A DNA stretch of 64,000 bases from Mogibacterium sp. Its GTDB lineage: Bacteria; Bacillota; Clostridia; Peptostreptococcales; Anaerovoracaceae. Both the position numbers and the translations under genes were made by a program. Positions 54,715-63,788 of this stretch are shown piece by piece. Each line of letters begins with the position of its first letter. Within the stretch, counting starts at the first letter, position 1. The notes below the pieces were generated by a model. That model searched no databases. It saw nothing but the letters and a program-made list of their open reading frames with translations, and had not been told where the DNA came from. Location: assembly GCA_012840975.1 (NCBI GenBank), contig DUVP01000027.1:1-64000 (forward strand), in the 5' to 3' direction.

Positions 54715-55419
54715 TTAATGAATAAGTGTTCCTATATTCTCACCTTCAATAGCTTTTTTCAAATTACCTTCTTCAGCAAATCCGAAGACATAAATCTTCA
54801 GTCCTGCATCCATACAAAGTGTTACAGCTGTCAGATCCATTACCTGCAGCTTCTTGTTTATAACATCCATATATGTCAGGTCTGTGTACCTTTCAGCATC
54901 GGGATTTGTTGCAGGATCATCTGAATAAACTGCATCAATGCTCTTTGCAAGCAGTAAAACGTCTGCCCCTATTTCAGCTGCACGGAGAGCTGATGCAGTG
55001 TCTGTTGTAAAGAAAGGACTGCCTGTACCACACCCGAAGATAACAACCTTGCCTTCTTTAAGATAGTCGATTGCCTTTCTCCTTGCATAGCCTTCAGCCA
55101 TGTCTCTGATTTCGATAGCTGTCATAAGCTTTGCTTCGCACCCTATAGATAGAAGAGCATCCTGCATAGCCAGTCCGTTCATTACAGTCGCTAGCATTCC
55201 CATATAATCAGCTGTAGGCTTATCCATATTTCCGGCTGTTCTTCCTCTGAAGAAATTTCCTCCGCCTACAACAATTGCAACTTCTACTCCTGCCTCCCTT
55301 ACTTCCTTAATCTGAACAGCTACTTTTTCCGCTGCAGCTCCGTCGACTCCAAAGCCGACGTCTCCTGCCAAAGCTTCTCCGCTTATCTTAATCAAAACTC
55401 TTTTATACTTGATAGCCAT
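54715..55419 (-). CDS. pyrH: UMP kinase PyrH
   Basis: Hexameric bacterial UMP kinase of the amino-acid-kinase fold, 234 residues. KRVLIKISGEALAG at the N-terminus, VAIVVGGGNFFRG, and FGCGTGSPFFTTDTASALRA are characteristic. The start is ATG 55419 with AGGAG 5 nt upstream; an in-frame GTG at 55425 overlaps the ribosome-binding site. The rpsB-tsf pair that usually precedes pyrH is not present; thrS lies upstream instead. Confidence 0.97.
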   Translation of the reverse strand: MAIKYKRVLIKISGEALAGDVGFGVDGAAAEKVAVQIKEVREAGVEVAIVVGGGNFFRGRTAGNMDKPTADYMGMLATVMNGLAMQDALLSIGCEAKLMTAIEIRDMAEGYARRKAIDYLKEGKVVIFGCGTGSPFFTTDTASALRAAEIGADVLLLAKSIDAVYSDDPATNPDAERYTDLTYMDVINKKLQVMDLTAVTLCMDAGLKIYVFGFAEEGNLKKAIEGENIGTLIH

Positions 55420-55467
55420 ATACACTCCTTTGGATTAATAATTCATTGGATTTATTTTTCCTTGATG

Positions 55468-57207
55468 TTATAGAGCCTTTGATTTTATTTCTTCTTGCAG
55501 CTTTGCTATAAAATCCCCTACGAGCAGAACACCCAGTTCTCCCTCTTTACTCGATCTTACAGAAAGTGTATCATCGGCAACTTCTTTATCACCTATTACG
55601 CAAATATATGAATCTCTTGCATTTCTGGCTTCTCTGAGTTTATACCCGATTTTCTCGTTTCTTAAGTCAGTCTCTACACGCAAACCGGCCTGTCTGCATC
55701 TTTCGGCAACATTTTCTGCATATTCCTTCTGTGCATCAGTTACTGTTAAGAGTTTAACCTGTACAGGAGCCATCCAAAGAGGGAATTTCCCTTCGGTGTT
55801 CTCAATAAGAATTCCGATAAATCTCTCTATAGATCCGAGCTTTGCCGTGTGGATCATAACCGGTCTATGTTTCTCTCCATCCGATCCCACATATGTAATA
55901 TCAAAATTATTAGGCATCTGCATATCCAGCTGAATTGTTCCGCACTGCCATGTTCTTCCTATACAATCTTTAAGATGAAAGTCTATCTTCGGGCCATAGA
56001 AAGCTCCGTCTCCCGGATTTAACTCATATGCTTTGCCTACTTCTTCAATAGCTTCCTTAAGCATTTTCTCCGAGAAATCCCAGTCTTCGATTTCTCCCAT
56101 GAAATCTTCCGGTCTTGTCGAGAGTTCTATCCTGTATTCAAATCCGAATGTGCTGTATATCTCATCGATGCATTTGATAACTTCTTTGATTTCATCTTTA
56201 ATCTGTTCAGGAAGCATAAAAATATGAGCATCATCCTGAGTAAATGTCCTAACTCTCATAAGTCCGTGCAAAGCTCCGGAAAGCTCATGTCTGTGTACCT
56301 GTCCTCTCTCTGCAACTCTTATAGGCATATCTCTATATGACCACATTTTGCGTTTGTAGGCGAGAATCGCACCCGGACAGTTCATTGGCTTAACAGCAAA
56401 TTCTTTCTCGTCAATTTCGGTGAAATACATATTGTCTCTATAATGTCCCCAATGTCCCGATATAAGCCAAAGATCTTTGTTCAGGATAAGAGGTGTCTTT
56501 ATTTCATCGTAACCGTATTTCTTATGCAGATCACACCAATATGCTTCAAGCTCATTTCTTAAAATCATTCCGTTAGGAAGGAAGAAGGGAAATCCCGGAC
56601 CGTAATCCGAAAGCATGAACAAGTCCATTTCTCTGCCAATCTTACGATGGTCTCTCTTCTTAGCTTCTTCAATCATCTTCAGATACTCATCAAGTTCCGC
56701 CTGTGTCGGGAATGATACACCGTATATTCTCTGAAGCATTTTCTTATTGGAATCACCTCTCCAATATGCACCTGCAATCGATGTCAATTTGATTGCTTTA
56801 ATATCTCCTGTGCATTCAGCATGCGGACCTGCACAAAGGTCGATAAATTCTCCCTGTTTATAAAAAGAGATAACAGCATCTTCAGGAAGATCTTTAATCA
56901 GTTCAACCTTATAATCTTCATTTCTCTCTTCCTCAAACTCGATAGCTTCATCTCTAGGAAGTTCAAATTTTTCCAGCTTATAGTTAGCTTTAACAATCTT
57001 CTTCATTTCCTTCTGAATCTTAAGAAGATCTTTTTCTGTTATCTTGTAATCAAGATCTATATCATAATAGAAGCCGTTATCAATCGCCGGACCGATAGCA
57101 AGCTTCGCCTCAGGCCATATTCTTTTAATAGCCTGTGCAAGAACATGGGAACTCGTATGTCTGAATTTCTCCCTGTCTTCTTTCTTTGTAAAATCGTATT
57201 TTGCCAT
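55468..57207 (-). CDS. thrS: threonyl-tRNA synthetase without TGS domain
   Basis: Class II synthetase, 579 residues instead of about 635-640. The protein starts at the editing (N2) domain, with HTSSHVLAQAIKR and IDLCAGPHAE; the N-terminal TGS (N1) domain is missing, and an in-frame stop two codons before the ATG excludes an upstream extension. The catalytic core has MNCPGAILAYK, RHELSGALHGLMRVR (motif 2) and IGILIENTEGKFP (motif 3 region), followed by the anticodon-binding domain (PVQVKLLTVTDAQKEYAE). Editing and charging should be retained. No T-box leader is visible in the 51-bp gap behind thiI. Confidence 0.95.
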   Translation of the reverse strand: MAKYDFTKKEDREKFRHTSSHVLAQAIKRIWPEAKLAIGPAIDNGFYYDIDLDYKITEKDLLKIQKEMKKIVKANYKLEKFELPRDEAIEFEEERNEDYKVELIKDLPEDAVISFYKQGEFIDLCAGPHAECTGDIKAIKLTSIAGAYWRGDSNKKMLQRIYGVSFPTQAELDEYLKMIEEAKKRDHRKIGREMDLFMLSDYGPGFPFFLPNGMILRNELEAYWCDLHKKYGYDEIKTPLILNKDLWLISGHWGHYRDNMYFTEIDEKEFAVKPMNCPGAILAYKRKMWSYRDMPIRVAERGQVHRHELSGALHGLMRVRTFTQDDAHIFMLPEQIKDEIKEVIKCIDEIYSTFGFEYRIELSTRPEDFMGEIEDWDFSEKMLKEAIEEVGKAYELNPGDGAFYGPKIDFHLKDCIGRTWQCGTIQLDMQMPNNFDITYVGSDGEKHRPVMIHTAKLGSIERFIGILIENTEGKFPLWMAPVQVKLLTVTDAQKEYAENVAERCRQAGLRVETDLRNEKIGYKLREARNARDSYICVIGDKEVADDTLSVRSSKEGELGVLLVGDFIAKLQEEIKSKAL

Positions 57208-57258
57208 TGCTTATCCTCTTACTCCTCCGTAAATTTCTAACAATTAATTGTATCATTT

Positions 57259-58437
57259 TTATGGTCTTATCTCTATGATTTCTTCCGATAAAACTGCCGC
57301 TTCAACAAGTGCATTAATATCAAGAGCTTCTTCAGACCTTTCTATCCTCTCAAGCTTAGGTTTTGTTACCGGATGCTTTGGCAGGAAAACAGTACAGCAA
57401 TCTTCATATGGCTGTATTGATATTTCGTAAGTTCCTATTTCTGCCGCTTTATCCATAATCTCTACCTTATCCATTGCGATAAGAGGTCTCATTACCGGCA
57501 TATTCACTACGGAATCTGTTACGACAAGTGCCTCTGCAGTCTGACTTGCAACCTGTCCGAGGTTTTCTCCTGTTATCAGCATCATTCCTTTGTTTTTTTC
57601 AGCAATTTTTTCAGCAATTCTCATCATAAATCGCCTTACAAGCAGTGTGTTCTCATCCTCAGGACAGTTCTGTACAATCTGTTCCTGTATGGGAAGAATA
57701 TTGATTACATGCATTTTTATTGTGCCCATATATCCTGCAAGAACCTTGACTATATCTTCGACCTTCTTCTGAGCTCTCTGACTGGTATATGGATATGAAT
57801 GAAAGTGTACGGCTTCAATAGTCATACCTCTTTTTGCCATCATAAACGCGGCAACCGGGCTGTCTATCCCCCCGGACATAAGAACCATTCCTCTGCCGTT
57901 TGTTCCCAGAGGCAAGCCACCGACACCTCTGACTTTATCTGTGAATATGTATGTGCCTTCACGCCTTACATCGACTACCAGTGTACAATCCGGTTTATGG
58001 ACATCAACCGAGAGTTCCTTGCACTCTTTAAGAATGATTCCCCCGACGATTCTTCCGATTTCCGGAGACTGGATTTTATAGGATTTATCTGCTCTTTTAC
58101 CCTTAACCTTGAAAGTCTTAATTCCTTCTTTTTCAGTAATTTTGCTCATGAATTTTGCTGCAACCTCACCGATTTCATCTATATCTTTGCCTGTCTCTAT
58201 TGCCGGACTTACAGACGCAACACCGAATACTCTCACGCATTTCCCGATGACATCGTCCTCCGGAACTGCGGCCGATACCCTGACAAACATCAGACCTTCT
58301 ATCCACTTTGCTTCCGCCCCGTCAAAGTCTTTTATGGCTTTTCTGACCCTTTCAATGAGAATTCTCTCAAAATAAGGCTTATTCATTCCTTTTAGAGCGA
58401 CTTCTCCGCACCTGACTATATATAACGTCTTTTCCAA
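57259..58437 (-). CDS. thiI: tRNA 4-thiouridine synthetase ThiI
   Basis: 392 residues: ferredoxin-like N-terminal domain and THUMP domain (about 1-165), then the PP-loop adenylation domain with MSGGIDSPVAAFMMAKRG. Rhodanese domain absent, as in the short form of many Firmicutes; sulfur transfer must use the PP-loop domain cysteines (PYEDCCTVF). Family knowledge: thiolates U8 of tRNA and supplies sulfur for thiamine in some species. A cysteine desulfurase gene 69 bp upstream would provide persulfide. Confidence 0.96.
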   Translation of the reverse strand: MEKTLYIVRCGEVALKGMNKPYFERILIERVRKAIKDFDGAEAKWIEGLMFVRVSAAVPEDDVIGKCVRVFGVASVSPAIETGKDIDEIGEVAAKFMSKITEKEGIKTFKVKGKRADKSYKIQSPEIGRIVGGIILKECKELSVDVHKPDCTLVVDVRREGTYIFTDKVRGVGGLPLGTNGRGMVLMSGGIDSPVAAFMMAKRGMTIEAVHFHSYPYTSQRAQKKVEDIVKVLAGYMGTIKMHVINILPIQEQIVQNCPEDENTLLVRRFMMRIAEKIAEKNKGMMLITGENLGQVASQTAEALVVTDSVVNMPVMRPLIAMDKVEIMDKAAEIGTYEISIQPYEDCCTVFLPKHPVTKPKLERIERSEEALDINALVEAAVLSEEIIEIRP

Positions 58438-58506
58438 AATATCCTCTCCGTTTTTATGTTAGAATTTCTTTTTCTATTTAGATTTTACCTTTATTTTCTA
58501 AACTTC

Positions 58507-59691
58507 TTATCTGAAACTTCCAAGCTGTCTGAATCTCTGAACTGCATTTTTTACCTTATAAATCACTGTGTCCATCTCTTCAATTGTGTTAAACTCAGAA
58601 AGGCTGAATCTTAATGCACCTTCTATCTCCTTATGCGATCTGCCCATTGCTTTCAGAACATGACTGTCTCCCGATTTCTTTGCCGAACAAGCTGATCCGG
58701 TTGAAACAAATATATTGTCCTGTTCTAAAGTATGTAACAGCACCTCTCCTCTTGTACCAAAAAAAGATACATTAAGCACCGAAGGACATCTTTTGCTATA
58801 GTCATAAAGGGAATATCCGAGTTCTTCCGGACCGTTTAATTTAATATCTTTAATTTCAGACTTTATCCCGTTCCAGAGATAATCATTTACCTCTCCCAGT
58901 TTATGGATTTTCAAAATCTGATTTTCATATATGAGCTTTGTGGCAAGTCCGAGACCTGCTATCCCTATTGTATTTTCAGTACCTGATCTATAGCCTTCTT
59001 CCTGGCCTCCACCGCAAATAAAAGGTGGAAGTTTGAGATTCTTATTCATGTATAGAAAACCCGTACCTTTTGGTCCGTGAAACTTATGTCCGCTCGCTGA
59101 TATAAGATCAAACGGAACAGCATCCATCTTGATTTTTCCGAACGCCTGAACAGCATCCGTGTGAAATATCACCGAAGCATTATTATATTCGTTATATTTC
59201 TTTATACTCTTGAATGCAGGTATAACCGGCTCTATTATTCCGGTTTCATTATTGACAGTCATAATAGATACAAGAATCGTATCCTTACTTAATTTTTTTT
59301 CTAATATTTCAGTATTTAGACAGCCTGTTTCATCGACATCAAGATAATCTACTATAAAACCTGCAGCTTCCAGTCTTTTGCATGTTTCAAGTACAGCCGG
59401 GTGTTCAATCTTTGTTGTAATGATTTGATTTCCTCTTCTGCGCATCTTGTAAGCCGTAGATGATAAGGCCATATTAACTGACTCCGTGCCACCCGATGTA
59501 AAAATGACTACACCGTTCCCGAACATTTCATCTTCAATTTGTTTTCTTGCATCATAAAGAAAATTTCCGGATTCAAAACCCATCGAATGCAAGGAGGAGG
59601 GGTTTCCGAAATTCTCTTTTGCCATTCTGTACTGCAAATCTGTTACTTCATCATATTGTCTTGTAGTTGCACTGTTATCTAAATATATCAT
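58507..59691 (-). CDS. cysteine desulfurase (NifS/IscS family)
   Basis: 394-residue PLP enzyme that moves sulfur from cysteine to an active-site cysteine. YLDNSATTRQYDEV at the start, HTDAVQAFGKI, PLP lysine in SASGHKFHGPKGTGF, and catalytic Cys in FVSTGSACSAKKSG. It is encoded directly before thiI, the pairing known in Firmicutes where a dedicated desulfurase feeds ThiI, so tRNA thiolation is its most likely job. A terminator separates it from rny. Confidence 0.93.
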   Translation of the reverse strand: MIYLDNSATTRQYDEVTDLQYRMAKENFGNPSSLHSMGFESGNFLYDARKQIEDEMFGNGVVIFTSGGTESVNMALSSTAYKMRRRGNQIITTKIEHPAVLETCKRLEAAGFIVDYLDVDETGCLNTEILEKKLSKDTILVSIMTVNNETGIIEPVIPAFKSIKKYNEYNNASVIFHTDAVQAFGKIKMDAVPFDLISASGHKFHGPKGTGFLYMNKNLKLPPFICGGGQEEGYRSGTENTIGIAGLGLATKLIYENQILKIHKLGEVNDYLWNGIKSEIKDIKLNGPEELGYSLYDYSKRCPSVLNVSFFGTRGEVLLHTLEQDNIFVSTGSACSAKKSGDSHVLKAMGRSHKEIEGALRFSLSEFNTIEEMDTVIYKVKNAVQRFRQLGSFR

Positions 59692-59701
59692 CTCATATAA
59701 C

Positions 59702-59731
59702 CCTGAAAAGCTCCCCTGTTAAGGGGAGCTT
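59702..59731 (-). terminator. terminator of rny
   Basis: A perfect 9-bp stem (AAGCTCCCC at 59708-59716, GGGGAGCTT at 59723-59731) with a 6-nt loop; on the minus strand it is followed by TTTTC. It lies between the rny stop and the desulfurase start. Confidence 0.8.
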
Positions 59732-59738
59732 ATTTAGT

Positions 59739-61283
59739 CTATTTTGCAAGTTCCGTAGCCCGAGTCTCTCTGATAACGTTAACTTTAATCTGTCCGGGAT
59801 ATTCGAGTTCTGCTTCTATCTTCTTTGCAATCTCTCTTGCGAGCATAGGAACCTCATCATCTTTGACTTGATTCGGTTTGACCGCGACACGTATTTCTCT
59901 GCCTGCCTGTATGGCATATGATTTGTCAACACCTTTTGTCGTATTTGCAATATTTTCGAGATTCTCCAGTCTCTTTATATATGATTCAAGAGTCTCTCTC
60001 CTTGCTCCCGGTCTGGCTGCAGACAGAGCATCTCCTGCTGCAACTAAAACCGCCTCTAAAATCCTTGGTTCAACATCTCCGTGATGTGCCTCAACACAGT
60101 TTATTACTTTCCAGGACTCTTTATATTTCCTGCAAATATTAGCACCGATTTCTACATGTGTTCCTTCGACCTCGTGATCTATTGATTTTCCAATATCGTG
60201 AAGCAGCCCTCCTCTCTTTGCAAGCTTAGGATCCAAACCGAGCTCTTCTGCCATCATTCCGGCGAGAGTTGCAACCTCTACAGAGTGTTGCAAAACGTTT
60301 TGCCCATATGAGGTTCTGTATTTCAATCTTCCGAGAAGCTTTACTAACTCCGGATGTAAATTGTGGACTCCGCACTCGAAACAGGCATGTTCTCCTTCTT
60401 CCTTTATGATAGTGTTTACTTCCTTTGTAGCCTTCTGAACCATTTCCTCAATTCTTGCAGGATGTATCCTTCCGTCGACTATCAAATTCTCCAGTGCTAT
60501 TCTTGCAATTTCTCTTCTTACAGGATCAAAGCCTGATAATATAACAGCTTCAGGTGTATCATCAATTATTAAATCCACACCCGTCAGCGTTTCAATAGCT
60601 CTGATATTACGCCCCTCTCTACCGATAATACGTCCTTTCATATCATCGTTAGGTAGGCTTACAACGGATACTGTGCTTTCTGTGACCTGTTCCGCTGCAT
60701 ATCTCTGAATTGCCGTTGTTATTATTTCTCTTGCCTTCTTCTCACCTTCTTCTTTAGCTTCGTTTTCAATTCTTACTATCAAATCGGAAGCATCTTTACG
60801 AATTTCGGTCTCTAGCTCACGAAGTAATATCTGTCTTGCTTCCTCCTGTGTGTAGCCTGAAATCTTTTCAAGTTCGGCAACCTGTTTTGCTATATAAGAG
60901 TCGATTTCCTTATGTTTATCATTCATCGACTGCTCTCTTCTTGAGAGTCCGTTCTCTCTTTTCTCAATATTTTCAAGCTTTCTGTCAACGGTTTCTTCTT
61001 TTTGTTGTACTCTTCTTTCAGATTTCTGAACTTCTCCTCTTCTGATTTTTAATTCGTTCTCGTATTCCTCCCTAAGCCTGTGAATTTCATCCTTTGCCTC
61101 AAGAATTTTTTCTCTCTTAAGATTGTCTACAGTATTCTGTGCATCGAGAATCATGTTCTGAGCTTTTTGCTCCGCACTACCAATAGTTTTTTCGCCTATA
61201 TTTTTGCGCCAAATATAACCTACTACTATACCGGTAATAAGGAATACGATGCCAACGAAAACAGTTACAATTGCTGAATTCAT
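59739..61283 (-). CDS. rny: ribonuclease Y
   Basis: 514-residue membrane-anchored endoribonuclease that starts mRNA decay in Firmicutes. N-terminal transmembrane helix (about 5-26), long Glu/Lys/Arg coiled coil (about 30-200), KH RNA-binding domain ([19 protein letters not shown]) and HD domain with the metal motif [12 protein letters not shown] plus [11 protein letters not shown]. All catalytic HD residues are present. Transcribed from its own strong promoter at 61377-61405. Confidence 0.97.
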   Translation of the reverse strand: MNSAIVTVFVGIVFLITGIVVGYIWRKNIGEKTIGSAEQKAQNMILDAQNTVDNLKREKILEAKDEIHRLREEYENELKIRRGEVQKSERRVQQKEETVDRKLENIEKRENGLSRREQSMNDKHKEIDSYIAKQVAELEKISGYTQEEARQILLRELETEIRKDASDLIVRIENEAKEEGEKKAREIITTAIQRYAAEQVTESTVSVVSLPNDDMKGRIIGREGRNIRAIETLTGVDLIIDDTPEAVILSGFDPVRREIARIALENLIVDGRIHPARIEEMVQKATKEVNTIIKEEGEHACFECGVHNLHPELVKLLGRLKYRTSYGQNVLQHSVEVATLAGMMAEELGLDPKLAKRGGLLHDIGKSIDHEVEGTHVEIGANICRKYKESWKVINCVEAHHGDVEPRILEAVLVAAGDALSAARPGARRETLESYIKRLENLENIANTTKGVDKSYAIQAGREIRVAVKPNQVKDDEVPMLAREIAKKIEAELEYPGQIKVNVIRETRATELAK

Positions 61284-61376
61284 GCAGCACCCCCTTATGT
61301 AATTTATTTTGTAATATATACATCAGACTATCAGTATTATAAAAATACCGAGTAAATTGCATAATAATACATTGTT

Positions 61377-61405
61377 ATTATAGCTTTAAAAACTCCATAA
61401 GTCAA
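61377..61405 (-). promoter_or_regulatory. promoter of rny
   Basis: On the minus strand TTGACT (61405-61400), 17-bp spacer, TATAAT (61382-61377), giving a leader of about 90 nt before the ATG at 61283. Confidence 0.75.
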
Positions 61406-61427
61406 TGAGTTCAAAAGGTTGCGACAA

Positions 61428-62933
61428 TCAGAGATACTTCTGCACCACCTCTGCATCTGAGAGTGTGTCAATGTATTCAATGCCTCTTTTTTGCCTTGTT
61501 TCACGACCCTTGCCCGGTATAAAAAGCATATTATTATCATCCATAAGAGCAATCGCTTTTTTTATTGCTTCGACTCTGTCGGTTATTATCTCGCATTTTC
61601 CGCCTGCTTTTTTTACGTAACCGGCAATTTCTTTGCATATTTTATTAACATCTTCTTCACCGGCATCCTCTTCTGTGATGATAGAGTAAACACACCTTTC
61701 TCCGGCGATAGTTCCAAGCTCTTCTCTTCTCGCAAAGGCTTTCCCTCCGGGACAGCCGAATACTATAATTATTTCTTTACCCGGAAATTCATCTTTTATT
61801 GTTTCAAAAAATTTCTCGTAGCTCAGTTTATTGTGAGCATAATCAACAACAGCAATCTTGTTTCCATCATCACTGTAGAAAACTTCCATTCTTCCCGGAG
61901 AAATCGCTTTTGCAAGTCCGGACTTAATACATTCTATAGGAATTCCAAGGACTGCGGACATAGAGACAGCAGCCAAAGCATTTTCTATATTTATCGTTCC
62001 GAATGTGCCAAGGGTAAATTCCGTTATAATATCCTTATATCCTCTTACTCCTGAAATGTTCACCTTGAAGAACACCTTCCCTTCATGTGATTTAATATCA
62101 TATCCATAAACATTGGCTTTTTCGTTCTTTTGACTGAATGTAATAACGGTAGGTGATTTTTTTAAAGCTTCTTTCAGTTCATTCTGCCCATCGCAGTCGA
62201 GATTCACACACATATTCCTGCATTTTTCGAATAATTTCAATTTTGAGTGAAAGTAATCCTCAAAATCCGAATGCTCAATTTCACTTATATGATCTGTACC
62301 TATATTCAGAAAACATCCTACTTCAAAATCTATTCCGTCAACTCTGCCGTATTTAAGTGCCTGACTTGATACCTCCATTGTCATATATCTTATCTGATTG
62401 TTTATAGCATTTTTCATATGAAGGTATAACTCCATTATTTCCGGAGTGGTCAGATGAGACTCTTCCTCGATAACTCCATCATAATTATCTATACCTGAGC
62501 ATATTGCTGTTCTGTTCCCACCGGATGACAACATATAATCGTCCAGGATATATCTCATAAAATAAGCTGTAGTTGATTTTCCTTTGGTACCTGTAATTCC
62601 GATCATCGTGATTTTATCAGATAGTCTACCATGGAAAGTTTCGGCAATTATCGGCATTGCCTGTCTTATATCGCTTACTATTATTTCCACACATTCGTCT
62701 GTTGCTTTAAAGTGTTTTTTTTCACTTATATAGCATACAGCTCCGCTTTGTATAGCATCATCAAGATATTTCTCCTGAAAATGAGCACCCTTACATACAA
62801 AGAGTGTGCCTTCTCCTGCTTCTTTCGAATTGTAAGTTATAGAGCTAACCTTCTTATCACTAAGCTTAGAATATGAAACGATAAGATTCCTATCTTCGAG
62901 AACTTTTATAAAGTCGTTTACAGTTTTTTTCAT
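61428..62933 (-). CDS. MurE-family UDP-MurNAc-tripeptide synthetase, non-DAP signature
   Basis: 501 residues of the Mur ligase family. N-terminal UDP-binding domain (VSSITYNSKEAGEGTLFVC), ATP loop IGITGTKGKSTTAYF, TTPEIMEL, EVSSQALKYGRVDG, and the C-terminal domain with FGCPGGKAFARREELG. MurE adds the third stem-peptide residue. The DNPR motif that selects meso-diaminopimelate is replaced by TEEDAGEED at about 420-428, so a substrate other than mDAP (for example L-Lys or L-Orn) is inferred, not proven. It is located between rny and radC, away from the dcw cluster. Confidence 0.88.
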   Translation of the reverse strand: MKKTVNDFIKVLEDRNLIVSYSKLSDKKVSSITYNSKEAGEGTLFVCKGAHFQEKYLDDAIQSGAVCYISEKKHFKATDECVEIIVSDIRQAMPIIAETFHGRLSDKITMIGITGTKGKSTTAYFMRYILDDYMLSSGGNRTAICSGIDNYDGVIEEESHLTTPEIMELYLHMKNAINNQIRYMTMEVSSQALKYGRVDGIDFEVGCFLNIGTDHISEIEHSDFEDYFHSKLKLFEKCRNMCVNLDCDGQNELKEALKKSPTVITFSQKNEKANVYGYDIKSHEGKVFFKVNISGVRGYKDIITEFTLGTFGTINIENALAAVSMSAVLGIPIECIKSGLAKAISPGRMEVFYSDDGNKIAVVDYAHNKLSYEKFFETIKDEFPGKEIIIVFGCPGGKAFARREELGTIAGERCVYSIITEEDAGEEDVNKICKEIAGYVKKAGGKCEIITDRVEAIKKAIALMDDNNMLFIPGKGRETRQKRGIEYIDTLSDAEVVQKYL

Positions 62934-63016
62934 TGCTATACGACACCTTTCTTTTCCTTATATAAATGTCTTTCTTCTATATTATAATTTTAAGGACTGA
63001 ATATATCTTGATTTTT

Positions 63017-63700
63017 CTAATCGAAATATCCTTTTTCCCGCATACTGACATATCTGCCATCGCCTATTATGATATGATCCAGTAATCTTATACCCAGGAG
63101 ATCTGCCGCTTCACGGAGTCTTGTCGTGACTATTTTGTCTTCTTCGCTCGGTGAAGGGTCTCCACTTGGATGATTGTGAGCAACTATCATAGCTGCTGCT
63201 CCTTTTCTGATTGCCGGTCTGAAAACTTCTCTGGGATGGACAGGTGCGGCATCTATATTTCCTATAGATATTATAATTTTTGACTCTATCTCCAGCTTTA
63301 CATTAAGAAGGAGGGCCATAAATATCTCCCTCTTTTCATGCAGCATATCTTCCTTTAGAATTTCCGCCACATCGGAAGAACTATTAAGTCTGCGAAAATT
63401 ATTCCTTGCCTGCCAGGATGTAAATCTTTTTGCCAATTCCATGCTTGCAACAATCGAACAGGCTTTTGATATCCCTATTCCGTCAATCCCGGTAAGTTCA
63501 TTTACATCAGCCATTCCGAGATTTCCGATATTTACCGAGGCATAAGACAGAACATCCTCTGCAAGTTGAATTACCGATCTCTCTTTCGTGCCTGTCCTTA
63601 TAATAAGGGCAAGCAGCTCTGAATTGCTTAATCCGGATACTCCGCTATAAAGTAGCTTTTCCTGTGGTCTTTCATGTTCCGGCATTTCTTTTATTTGCAT
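63017..63700 (-). CDS. radC: RadC/JAB-domain protein
   Basis: 227 residues, the usual length of the family. Helix-hairpin-helix-like part (ELTGIDGIGISKACSIVASM) then a JAB1/MPN metalloprotease-like domain with HNHPSGDPSPSEED, which carries the HxH and S/D metal ligands. The historic link to DNA repair is not supported by later work; the biochemical function is uncertain. The start is ATG 63700, preceded by AGGAG at 5 nt; an in-frame upstream ATG at 63739 has no such signal. Confidence 0.95.
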   Translation of the reverse strand: MQIKEMPEHERPQEKLLYSGVSGLSNSELLALIIRTGTKERSVIQLAEDVLSYASVNIGNLGMADVNELTGIDGIGISKACSIVASMELAKRFTSWQARNNFRRLNSSSDVAEILKEDMLHEKREIFMALLLNVKLEIESKIIISIGNIDAAPVHPREVFRPAIRKGAAAMIVAHNHPSGDPSPSEEDKIVTTRLREAADLLGIRLLDHIIIGDGRYVSMREKGYFD

Positions 63701-63742
63701 TTCTTCTCCTATCCGGAGCACACATTTGCATATTAACATTTT

Positions 63743-63778
63743 AAGAGCCCTGCTCTAAGAAGGGCTCTTGTCTTTTTT
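63743..63778 (+). terminator. plus-oriented terminator-like hairpin upstream of radC
   Basis: A perfect 8-bp stem (AAGAGCCC at 63743-63750, GGGCTCTT at 63762-63769) followed on the plus strand by GTCTTTTTT. On the minus strand only TTAAAATG follows. It lies between two minus-strand genes. Confidence 0.55.
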
Positions 63779-63788
63779 GTGTATTTAT

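Noticed and set aside
57208-57258. T-box leader before thrS
   Set aside because: Only 51 bp separate thiI and thrS, with no room for stem I, a specifier loop or an antiterminator; the same holds upstream of argS.
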